This document shows, piece after piece, positions 5,516 through 11,532 of a stretch of DNA of 11,645 nt. A program made the position numbers and the translations under genes. Source of the stretch: Candidatus Omnitrophota bacterium (GTDB lineage: Bacteria > Omnitrophota > Gorgyraeia > Aquiviventales > Aquiviventaceae). The notes under the pieces are model-generated. The model saw only the letters and a program-made list of their open reading frames with translations, searched no databases and was not told where the DNA came from. The stretch's first letter is position 1. Each line of letters begins with the position of its first letter. The stretch is from assembly GCA_020057015.1 (NCBI GenBank), contig JAGVGS010000199.1:1-11645 (forward strand), given 5' to 3'.

Positions 5516-6451
5516 ATGAAGCCTCGAATACTTCTCTTGGCCAGCGCCATGTTGGCCGGTGCGACCCTGCTCGGCAGCCCGGCTTCGGCCGCGGCAGGTA
5601 AGCCGCTGTGGGTCGTAGCCACCCTCTCGACCTTTGGGGACCTCGTCCGCACGGTCGGCGGCGATCACGTAGACGTGGCCGTCATTGCCTCGCCGAAATT
5701 CAACCCGCATTTCATCGAGCCCAAGCCCAGCGATGTGCTGAAGATGAGGCGCGCGGACTTGTTGGTGCATGCCGGGCTTGACCTGGAGGCCTGGCGCGGG
5801 CCGCTGCTCGACGCGGCAGGCAATGTGAAGGTCGGTCCCGGCCAACCAGGCGAGCTGGATCTCTCCCAAGGGATCGCGTTGCTAGAAGTCCCGCAGGGCG
5901 CGGTCAGCCGGGCGCAAGGTGACATTCACCTGTATGGCAATCCCCACTATTGGCTCAATCCGGACAATGCGCTCATCATGGCGATGGCGATCGCGGCGAA
6001 ACTCAGCGACCTCGACCCGGCCAATGCCCAGGACTATGCTGTTCGCATGCAGGCCTGGACGCAGCAGCTGAGCCAGCGGATCGAGGCGTGGCGGCAACAA
6101 GCCCGAGCCCTTCAAGGCAAAGAGGTCGTCGCCTATCACAATGAATGGCCGTACCTACTGCATTTTCTCGGCCTGAAGGGCGAAGAGTTCCTGGAGCCCA
6201 AACCCGGTATTCCCCCCACGCCCAAGCAGCTGGCCTTCTTGCAGCAATATATGACGGAGCGCCGGATCACGGCCATCATCCAGCCGTCCTATGTGCCAAC
6301 GCAAGCCGGCGAAGCGCTGGCCAAGCGCACCGGAGCAACGCTGTTGACGCTCTGCCAGGGGGTGGGGGAACTGCCGACCTGCAGCGATACGCTGCAGATG
6401 CTGGACTATGACATCACGCAACTGAGCCAAGCGCTCCACCCGACGTCTTAA
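5516..6451 (+). CDS. ZnuA-like metal ABC transporter substrate-binding protein
   Basis: A 311-residue periplasmic binding protein of the cluster A-I (ZnuA/TroA) family, which captures Zn(II) or Mn(II) for an ABC importer. The signal peptide covers residues 1 to about 27 (ASAAAG). Three histidines fall in the expected ligand contexts: H65 (FNPHFIEPKPSD), H144 (GNPHYWLNP) and H208 (VVAYHNEWPYLLHFLGL). The fourth ligand, usually Asp or Glu near residue 280, is not evident: the segment reads LLTLCQGVGELP, with C280 or Q281 at about that place. There is no His-rich loop between the first two ligands, unlike many ZnuA proteins. AAAGGA lies 8 nt before the ATG. The gene follows the porin by 17 nt and precedes the permease by 15 nt, clearly one operon. 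Metal specificity cannot be fixed from sequence; zinc is my first choice. Confidence 0.92.
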   Translation: MKPRILLLASAMLAGATLLGSPASAAAGKPLWVVATLSTFGDLVRTVGGDHVDVAVIASPKFNPHFIEPKPSDVLKMRRADLLVHAGLDLEAWRGPLLDAAGNVKVGPGQPGELDLSQGIALLEVPQGAVSRAQGDIHLYGNPHYWLNPDNALIMAMAIAAKLSDLDPANAQDYAVRMQAWTQQLSQRIEAWRQQARALQGKEVVAYHNEWPYLLHFLGLKGEEFLEPKPGIPPTPKQLAFLQQYMTERRITAIIQPSYVPTQAGEALAKRTGATLLTLCQGVGELPTCSDTLQMLDYDITQLSQALHPTS

Positions 6452-6466
6452 GCCCAGGAGCTTACC

Positions 6467-7285
6467 ATGACTGATGCGCTGCAGTTAATGCTCGGTCCTT
6501 TGCTCACCTGCCTGATCCTGGCCGGCATCCATGCCTACCTTGGGCTGCACGTGATTGAGCGGGGTGTAATCTTCGTGGATCTCGCGCTGGCTCAAATCGC
6601 GGCGTTCGGCGCCACGGTGGGTTTCTTGCTGGGGTTTGGGCTGCACTCCGGCCCGAGCTATGCGATCTCGCTCGGGTTTGCGCTGACGGGTGCTGCGATT
6701 TTCGCCGCCACCCGGCGGCGCAAGCCCGTGGTGCCGCAGGAAGCGCTGATCGGCATCGTGTATGCGGTGGCGGCCGCCGCGTCGATCTTGGTACTCAGCC
6801 GGGCGGCCGAAGGCGGCGAAGAGCTGAAATCGCTGTTGGTGGGCCACCTACTGTTCGTCGAGCCGCATGAAATCGTGAAGGTAGCGCTATTGTATGGCGC
6901 GATCGGCCTCGTCCATTGGCTCGCGCGCAAGCCGTTGCTGTTAATCTCGCAGCATCCGGAGCAGGCCTTCGCTCAGGGACTGGCAGTGCGGTGGTGGGAT
7001 TTTCTCTTCTATGCGACGTTCGGCGTGGTGGTGACCAGCTCCGTTGAGGTGGCCGGCGTATTGCTCGTCTTTTCTTTCCTCATCGTGCCGGCGGTCTGCG
7101 GGGCTTTGTTGGCGCAAACGGTCGGGCGCCGGCTGGCGGTGGGTTGGGCCGTCGGCGTGCTGACAAGTCTCGTGGGGATGTGGGCCTCGTATGTCTTCGA
7201 TCTGCCCACCGGGGCGACCGTCGTGTGCGCCTTCGGGGGCAGCTTGCTGGCTTGCGGGCTTATTCGGGGACGGCTTCGACGCTGA
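6467..7285 (+). CDS. ZnuB-like ABC-3 family metal transporter permease
   Basis: A 272-residue, very hydrophobic protein of the ABC-3 family (ZnuB, TroC/D, MntB): the inner-membrane channel of a zinc or manganese importer. Family signatures include HVIERGVIFVDLALAQIAAFG near residues 28-48, QEALIGIVYAVAAAASILVL, the SLLVGHLLFV segment and the late EVAGVLLVFSFLIVPA helix. About eight membrane segments are expected. AGGAG stands 6 nt before the ATG. It is the last gene of the rightward operon; no ATP-binding subunit lies between it and the binding protein or after it, so an ATPase must be supplied from elsewhere if the transporter works. Its last 26 bp overlap the 3' end of the convergent NifU-like gene. 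Confidence 0.93.
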   Translation: MTDALQLMLGPLLTCLILAGIHAYLGLHVIERGVIFVDLALAQIAAFGATVGFLLGFGLHSGPSYAISLGFALTGAAIFAATRRRKPVVPQEALIGIVYAVAAAASILVLSRAAEGGEELKSLLVGHLLFVEPHEIVKVALLYGAIGLVHWLARKPLLLISQHPEQAFAQGLAVRWWDFLFYATFGVVVTSSVEVAGVLLVFSFLIVPAVCGALLAQTVGRRLAVGWAVGVLTSLVGMWASYVFDLPTGATVVCAFGGSLLACGLIRGRLRR

Positions 7286-7484
7286 CTACTTCCGGCACCT
7301 CGGCGCGGATGGCGCGCTCGATGCCCATCTTCAGCGTCATCGTGGACGAGGGGCAGCCCACACACGCGCCGACCAGCCGCACGCGCACGACGCCCTCCAC
7401 AATGTCGACCAGCTGAATATCGCCGCCGTCCATCTGCACGGCCGGACGAATGCGGTCAATGACCTTCTGGACACGTTCTTTCAT
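7260..7484 (-). CDS. NifU C-terminal-domain (Nfu) Fe-S scaffold protein
   Basis: A 74-residue stand-alone NifU C-terminal domain. The N-terminal KVIDRIRPAVQMDGGDIQLV and the CxxC at 41-44 (GACVGCPSSTMTLKMGIE) are diagnostic. Such proteins assemble or carry [4Fe-4S] clusters as a dimer bridged by the CxxC cysteines and deliver them to cytoplasmic target enzymes. The start at 7484 is chosen because GGAGG stands 5 nt before this ATG and family homology begins here; an upstream in-frame start at 7529 would add 15 unrelated residues. A good sigma70-like promoter lies at 7517-7545, so the gene can be transcribed without the upstream protease gene. Its last 26 bp overlap the end of the convergent permease gene. 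It also fits the metal theme of the region, since it uses the iron brought in by the leftward operon (inference). Confidence 0.94.
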   Translation of the reverse strand: MKERVQKVIDRIRPAVQMDGGDIQLVDIVEGVVRVRLVGACVGCPSSTMTLKMGIERAIRAEVPEVVSVEAVPE

Positions 7485-7516
7485 GGGATCCTCCATCGGT
7501 GGGTGAAACGCCGTTA

Positions 7517-7545
7517 AGGATAGCACCACCTTAGGAGCGGGTCAA
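7517..7545 (-). promoter_or_regulatory. Sigma70-like promoter for the Nfu gene
   Basis: On the minus strand TTGACC (7545-7540), a 17-bp spacer, then TATCCT (7522-7517). The spacer ends in TGC, giving an extended -10. The -35 overlaps the stop codon of the protease gene. Start of transcription is expected near 7510, about 26 nt before the Nfu ATG. The inverted repeat CTAAGG / CCTTAA (7533-7528 and 7519-7514) flanks the -10 and could be an operator. Confidence 0.65.
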
Positions 7546-8066
7546 TCGAAACGCTGCACGAAGCGGCCGCGCGTGCCGTCGGGCTCGACGAGGCCGGCCT
7601 GCGCCCAGTCCGGAGCCAAGCGCGTGGCCACTTCCGGCAGGCTGGCTGCCCCCAGCTGATACAGCCGCCCCTCATCAATGACCTGGTAGCGGCCGTGGGG
7701 ATCACGGAAGACGCAAACCGTGTGCCCGGTGCCATCGGCCTTGACCATGCTCAGCGCCTCGGCCTTGATCCAGTTGCGGCGTAAGAGCTCGCGCGCCAGC
7801 AGCGCGTAATCCTCGCAATCACCGGCGCGGCGCGCCAGGAACTCCTCTGGGCGCTGCCAATGCTCCAGCGTGCCGAAGAGCGTCTCGTCAGTCTGGTAGG
7901 TAAACTCCTGGGTGAGAAAACGGGCGATCGCCTGGGGAGTGCGGTAGCGCTCGGCGAGCTGCCCCAGTGAGGGCGCCGGTGCGGTAGCTGCCACTGAAGC
8001 CAGCGGCAGCAGGACGGCCGCCAGATGAATCGCTCGCTTGAATTTTCCCCTTGCCCTTCCCCGCAT
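7542..8066 (-). CDS. Exported transglutaminase-like cysteine protease (BTLCP/LapG-like)
   Basis: A 174-residue protein with a basic N-terminus and hydrophobic signal segment (MRGRARGKFKR, then AIHLAAVLLPLASVAATA), so periplasmic or surface location is likely. The catalytic Cys is C84 in RRAGDCEDYALL, the His is H115 in GTGHTVCVF and the Asp is D131 in YQVIDEG. GDCEDYA is the hallmark of bacterial transglutaminase-like cysteine proteinases (PF06035, LapG type). The Cys-His and His-Asp spacings (31 and 16 residues) are close to those I recall for LapG (35 and 17). LapG cuts a surface adhesin and causes biofilm release when c-di-GMP is low. The start at 8066 is preferred over upstream starts: GAGG lies 6 nt before this ATG and the signal peptide begins here. 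The leader carries a c-di-GMP-I riboswitch and terminator. No LapD or adhesin gene is nearby, so the substrate is unknown. Confidence 0.85.
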   Translation of the reverse strand: MRGRARGKFKRAIHLAAVLLPLASVAATAPAPSLGQLAERYRTPQAIARFLTQEFTYQTDETLFGTLEHWQRPEEFLARRAGDCEDYALLARELLRRNWIKAEALSMVKADGTGHTVCVFRDPHGRYQVIDEGRLYQLGAASLPEVATRLAPDWAQAGLVEPDGTRGRFVQRFD

Positions 8067-8110
8067 GGATCGCCTCGCTCGCGCAGGCCACCCACTGGGA
8101 GGATGGGCTG

Positions 8111-8140
8111 CTCCGGCCGACAAAAAATCCAAGGCCGGAG
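8111..8140 (-). repeat. Second inverted repeat overlapping the riboswitch terminator
   Basis: CTCCGGCC (8140-8133) and GGCCGGAG (8118-8111) are perfectly complementary, 8 bp around a 14-nt loop that contains the U-run. The first arm uses the terminator loop and part of its 3' stem. Because the second arm is made only after the polymerase passes the U-run, this is probably a read-through structure and not a classical antiterminator. Confidence 0.55.
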
Positions 8141-8148
8141 GGCCCTGG
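8122..8148 (-). terminator. Intrinsic terminator, riboswitch expression platform
   Basis: On the minus strand CCAGGGCC (8148-8141), loop CTCC, GGCCTTGG (8136-8129), then ATTTTTTG. This is an 8-bp stem with one G-U pair and a six-T run. It starts just after the 3' end of the c-di-GMP-I aptamer and lies about 55 nt before the protease start codon, so it is the expected expression platform. It may also serve as the end of the TCA-cycle operon, as no better terminator follows sucD. Confidence 0.85.
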
Positions 8149-8166
8149 GATGCAGTCTGGCAACCC
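8147..8166 (-). promoter_or_regulatory. Predicted antiterminator hairpin
   Basis: GGGTTGC (8166-8160), inside the 3' closing strand of the aptamer, can pair with GCATCCC (8153-8147) with one mismatch. The second arm includes the first two bases of the terminator stem. The hairpin therefore competes with both the aptamer and the terminator, which predicts that ligand binding favours termination. Confidence 0.45.
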
Positions 8167-8250
8167 GGCTATCCTGCAGGGGCTTATTGCCCCTACGAGG
8201 ACCCGTGGCTTTGCGTCCCACCCTCACGAGTGGTTTGCCTTTGGCAGTCA
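8150..8250 (-). promoter_or_regulatory. c-di-GMP-I (GEMM-I) riboswitch aptamer
   Basis: On the minus strand the conserved blocks appear in order: GGCAAACC (8239-8232), GGGACGCAAAGCC (8219-8207), then AGCCGGGTTGCC (8170-8159). Between the first two, CCACTC-GTGA-GGGTGG forms the P2 stem with a GNRA tetraloop. The P3 arm is closed by GTCCT/AGGAT and an inner AGGGGC/GCCCCT hairpin. These are the diagnostic elements of GEMM-I RNAs, which bind the second messenger c-di-GMP. The base before CAAACC is G, as in c-di-GMP binders; cGAMP-binding variants are reported to carry A there. A promoter lies just upstream and an intrinsic terminator just downstream, so it should control the exported cysteine protease in cis. 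Exact ends are approximate. Confidence 0.93.
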
Positions 8251-8281
8251 CAAACGCCTGGAAAGAACCGTGCTTAAGGAA

Positions 8282-8311
8282 AGTATACCTGCCGTCGAGA
8301 CGGCACGGCAA
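8282..8311 (-). promoter_or_regulatory. Sigma70-like promoter for the riboswitch-protease transcript
   Basis: TTGCCG (8311-8306), an 18-bp spacer, then TATACT (8287-8282) on the minus strand, placed directly after the sucD stop codon. Transcription should begin near 8275, giving a leader of about 209 nt that holds the whole aptamer and terminator. The spacer is almost filled by the inverted repeat TGCCGT-cgag-ACGGCA (8290-8305, plus strand), which could be an operator or a weak end hairpin for the sucD message. Confidence 0.65.
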
Positions 8312-8312
8312 G

Positions 8313-9206
8313 CTAGCGGGAGCGGCTGGCGGGGTGGAGCTTGAGGCGCGCGGCCACCGTCCGCCCAATGGCGGCAGGGCTATCGATGATCGTCACGCCG
8401 GCAGCCTGCAGGGCGGCGAATTTCTCATCGGCTGTGCCCTTGCCCCCGGCAATGATGGCTCCGGCATGGCCCATGCGCTTTTCTTTGGGCGCCATGCGGC
8501 CGGCGACGAAGGCAAAAACCGGTTTTTTGACGTGCGCCTTGATGAAGGCGGCGGCTTCCTCTTCCTCGGTGCCCCCGATTTCTCCAATCAGCACGATCGC
8601 CTCAGTGCCGGGGTCCTGCTCGAAGAGCGGCAAGAGATCGACGAAGCTGGTGCCGATGACCGGGTCGCCGCCGATCCCGACACAGGTCGATTGGCCCAAG
8701 CTCGCCTGGGTGAGCTGATAGACCGCATCGTAGGTGAGCGTCCCGCTGCGGGAAATCACCGCTACCGAGCCGGGTTTGTGGATGTAGCCGGGCATGATGC
8801 CGATCTTGCACGCACCCGGCGTGATCAGGCCCGGGCAGTTGGGACCGATGAGCCGGGTGGGCAGCGTCTTCAGGCGCTGCTTGATGCGGATCATGTCCAG
8901 CGTCGGGATGCCTTCAGTAATCACGACCACGAGGGGCAGCTTGGCGTCGAGCGCCTCGGTGAGGGCTGGATAGGCAAACTGAGCCGGTACAAAAATGACG
9001 GTGGCCTGCGCGCCCGTGGCCGTCACCGCTTCCGCCACCGTGTTGAAGACCGGCACGCCCAGCGTGGTCGTGCCCCCCTTGCCCGGAGTCACCCCACCCA
9101 CGACCTGCGTCTTGTATTCCAGCATCCTCTCGGCATGGAAAGAGCCGGCCTGGCCGGTGATCCCCTGCACGATCACCTTGGTGTCTGTGCCGATCAGGAT
9201 GCTCAT
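8313..9206 (-). CDS. sucD: Succinyl-CoA ligase (ADP/GDP-forming), alpha subunit
   Basis: A 297-residue protein, normal for SucD. It joins the beta subunit to interconvert succinyl-CoA and succinate with formation of ATP or GTP in the cytoplasm. The N-terminal CoA-binding Rossmann domain carries VIVQGITGQAGSFHAERM and VGGVTPGKGGTT; GPNCPGLITP lies at about 121-130; the phosphohistidine is H247 in the KEKRMGHAGAIIAG segment. The ATG overlaps the sucC stop (ATGA), so the two subunits should be made in balance. GAGGT stands 9 nt before the start. It is the last gene of the leftward TCA operon; only a weak hairpin (8290-8305) follows, so readthrough into the riboswitch leader is possible. Confidence 0.97.
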   Translation of the reverse strand: MSILIGTDTKVIVQGITGQAGSFHAERMLEYKTQVVGGVTPGKGGTTTLGVPVFNTVAEAVTATGAQATVIFVPAQFAYPALTEALDAKLPLVVVITEGIPTLDMIRIKQRLKTLPTRLIGPNCPGLITPGACKIGIMPGYIHKPGSVAVISRSGTLTYDAVYQLTQASLGQSTCVGIGGDPVIGTSFVDLLPLFEQDPGTEAIVLIGEIGGTEEEEAAAFIKAHVKKPVFAFVAGRMAPKEKRMGHAGAIIAGGKGTADEKFAALQAAGVTIIDSPAAIGRTVAARLKLHPASRSR

Positions 9207-10390
9207 CCCCGGGCGACCTCTACGACCTTGCGGGCTGCCTCATCGAGCGCATCGACGCTGATGAGATTCAGCTGCTTCGCCCCGGCGAGCAGGCGGCGGC
9301 CCTCCTCGACATTCGTGCCCTGCAGGCGCACCACGATGGGGACTTTCACGTCGAGCTGCGCGGTGGCCTTGAGCAGCCCCTCGGCGATCCAATCGCAGCG
9401 CATGATGCCGCCGAAGATATTGACGAGCACCGCGCGCACCCGGGTATCGGCCAGGATGATGGCAAAGGCGTTGGTGACCTGCTCGACGTTCGCGCCGCCG
9501 CCTACATCGAGGAAGTTGGCTGGAGCACCCCCTGAGAGCATGATCATGTCGTTGGTGGCCATCGCCAGGCCCGCCCCATTGACGAGACAGCCGATATTCC
9601 CCTCGAGGCCCACGTACGAGATCCCGATGCGGCTGGCCTTAAGCTCGAGCGGGTGCTCTTGTGATTCATCCCGCCAAGCCGCGAGCTTCGGATGCCGGAA
9701 GAGGGCATTATCGTCGAGGGTGACTTTCGCGTCCACGGCCAACAACTCGTTCGCCGTGCTGATGCCCAGTGGATTGACCTCGATCAGCGCCGCGTCGGTC
9801 TCGAGAAAAATCTGCCAGAGGCCGCGCAAGGTCGCCGCGCACACCGACGCGTGCCCGCCGCTGAGCGCCAACGCCTTGGCGATACGCTCGCACGCCGGCT
9901 CGGTCAGCCCCCGATCGATATCGATCGCTTCGCGCACGATCGCGGCTGGGTCGGTGGCAGCCACCTCCTCGATGTCCATGCCGCCCTTGGCACTCGCCAG
10001 CACCATCGGTTGGGCATGAAAGCGATCAATGGTAAGTGCCAGGTAGAGTTCCTTGGCCAGCGTGGTGCGCTCATCAATCAGCACCGAGGAGATCGGCAAG
10101 CCCTCGGGGCCGGTCTGCTTGGTCACGAGGCGTTTACCCAACAGGCGCGCGGCGTGGGTGGCAGCTTCCTGGGGGCTCTTGACCATCACGACCCCCCCGA
10201 CCTTGCCCCGGCCGCCGGCGTGCAGCTGGGCCTTCACGTTGCAGAGAAAGCCCTCCGGGGCCTTGCGCTGCTGGCGCACGGTTTCGTAGCAGCGCGCGGC
10301 TTCTTCCGGCGTGTGGGCCACCATCCCGAAGGGCACCGGGATGCCGACTTGATCGAAGAGCTGTTTGGCCTGGTACTCGTGGAGCTTCAC
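9203..10390 (-). CDS. sucC: Succinyl-CoA ligase, beta subunit
   Basis: A 395-residue SucC of normal length. The ATP-grasp domain covers about 1-240, with MKLHEYQAKQLF at the N-terminus, KAQLHAGGRGKVGGV (nucleotide loop) and EVNPLGISTANELLAVDAKV (metal binding). The C-terminal ligase domain contains CLVNGAGLAMATNDM, the GGAPANFLDVGGGA segment and LVNIFGGIMRCD. The start is a GTG at 10390 whose last two bases form the citrate synthase stop (GTGA); the family start MxLHEYQAK confirms it. No clear Shine-Dalgarno is seen, so translational coupling to the upstream gene is likely. Nucleotide preference (ADP or GDP) is not decided here. Confidence 0.97.
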   Translation of the reverse strand: MKLHEYQAKQLFDQVGIPVPFGMVAHTPEEAARCYETVRQQRKAPEGFLCNVKAQLHAGGRGKVGGVVMVKSPQEAATHAARLLGKRLVTKQTGPEGLPISSVLIDERTTLAKELYLALTIDRFHAQPMVLASAKGGMDIEEVAATDPAAIVREAIDIDRGLTEPACERIAKALALSGGHASVCAATLRGLWQIFLETDAALIEVNPLGISTANELLAVDAKVTLDDNALFRHPKLAAWRDESQEHPLELKASRIGISYVGLEGNIGCLVNGAGLAMATNDMIMLSGGAPANFLDVGGGANVEQVTNAFAIILADTRVRAVLVNIFGGIMRCDWIAEGLLKATAQLDVKVPIVVRLQGTNVEEGRRLLAGAKQLNLISVDALDEAARKVVEVARG

Positions 10391-11532
10391 GTGCGGTCGC
10401 TGAGGGGCACAAGCTTGAGGTCGCGGGGCCCGGTGTACTGCGACAGCGGCCGGATAAGCCGGTTATCCGCCCACTGCTCGAGGATGTGGGCCGACCAGCC
10501 GGCCATGCGCGCGCAGGCAAACATCGCGGTGAAAAGCTCCGTGGGAATCCCGAGGTAGTGCAGCAGCGAGGCGGAATAAAAATCGACGTTGATGTAGAGC
10601 TGCTTGGCCTGCCAGACCGCCTCCTGCAGCCGCTCGGAGATGACGAACCACTTCGTCTCCTTGGTCGTGCCCAACGATTTGGCGATGGCCTTCAGGTGCT
10701 TGGCGCGCGGATCAGCCCCCTTATACACGCGGTGCCCGAACCCCATGAAGCGCTTATGGTCGGCCAGCGTGCGCTGCACGTAGGGCTCGACCTGATCCGG
10801 CATGCCGATCTCCTCCAGCATCTCCATGGCCTTGCAGTTGGCCGCCCCGTGCAAGGGGCCTTTCAGCGAGCCGATCGCCGCGGTGATCGCCGAGTAATAA
10901 TCAGACTTCGTCCCGGTCACCGTGCGGGCGGTGAACGTGGAGGCATTAAACCCGTGGTCGGCCAGCAGGACGAAATACGCATCCAGCGCTTTGGCCAGCG
11001 CCGGGGCCGGCTCCTCGCCGTGCAGCATATACAAGAAGTTCGCCGCATGGCTGAGGCCTGGCTTCGGCGGGATGATGGGTTTGTTCTCGCGCAAGCGCCC
11101 GATGGCGGCCACCAGCGTCACGGTCTGCGCCACCATCTGGATCGCCTTGACGCGGATGGAATCGAGGGCGTCATCCTCGGCCTGGGGATCGTCGCAGCCC
11201 ATGACCGAAACCATGGTGCGCAACAGCGCCATGGAAGGCGCGTGGATCGGCAGCTGCTTGAGGATCTCGAGCACGTGCGGGTCGACCGTGCGCCCGCCAT
11301 CCAGCTGCCGCGTCCATTCGGCCAGCTGGCTGCGCGTGGGCAGCTTGCCGAAGAACAAGAGGTAGCTGGCTTCCTCGTAGCTGGCTTTCGTCACCAGCTC
11401 ATCGATGTTGTAGCCCTGGTAGATCAGCTCGCAACGCTGGCCATCGACTTCGGAGATGGCCGTTGTGCCGGCCACCACGCCTTCAAGGCCTTTCGACACT
11501 GGAGCCGGCGTGGGTGCTGCGGGAGTGCTCAT
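10387..11532 (-). CDS. Citrate synthase
   Basis: A 381-residue citrate synthase of the short bacterial/archaeal type. It condenses oxaloacetate with acetyl-CoA to citrate. The catalytic residues fit H228 (GSLKGPLHGAAN), H267 (GFGHRVYKGADPRAKHLK) and D317 (NVDFYSASLLHYLGIP). The substrate-binding H193 stands in LADHGFNASTFTARTV, and the C-terminal HILEQWADNRLIRPLSQYTG is typical. The first 15 residues are Pro/Ala-rich and not conserved. Its ATG overlaps the malate dehydrogenase stop, and its stop overlaps the sucC start. A 2-methylcitrate synthase is the main alternative, but the setting beside malate dehydrogenase and succinyl-CoA ligase, with no prp genes, favours the TCA cycle. Confidence 0.95.
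   Translation of the reverse strand: MSTPAAPTPAPVSKGLEGVVAGTTAISEVDGQRCELIYQGYNIDELVTKASYEEASYLLFFGKLPTRSQLAEWTRQLDGGRTVDPHVLEILKQLPIHAPSMALLRTMVSVMGCDDPQAEDDALDSIRVKAIQMVAQTVTLVAAIGRLRENKPIIPPKPGLSHAANFLYMLHGEEPAPALAKALDAYFVLLADHGFNASTFTARTVTGTKSDYYSAITAAIGSLKGPLHGAANCKAMEMLEEIGMPDQVEPYVQRTLADHKRFMGFGHRVYKGADPRAKHLKAIAKSLGTTKETKWFVISERLQEAVWQAKQLYINVDFYSASLLHYLGIPTELFTAMFACARMAGWSAHILEQWADNRLIRPLSQYTGPRDLKLVPLSDRT

Noticed and set aside
8067..8132. Upstream extension of the protease gene to 8132
   Set aside because: The 22 added residues are not signal-like, would cover part of the terminator region, and the ATG at 8066 has a proper ribosome-binding site and signal peptide.
8150..8250. Possibility that the aptamer is a cGAMP-specific GEMM variant
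   Set aside because: The position before CAAACC is G; the cGAMP variants I know of carry A there. I keep c-di-GMP as the ligand, pending assay.
8025..10019. Very long plus-strand open frame (664 codons) opposite sucD and sucC
   Set aside because: It is antisense to two clear succinyl-CoA ligase genes, has a low-complexity Arg/Ala/Ser-rich translation with no recognisable domain, and crosses the riboswitch. It is a by-product of GC-rich codon use.
9692..10558. Plus-strand open frame of 288 codons opposite sucC
   Set aside because: Shadow of sucC and citrate synthase; no family features.
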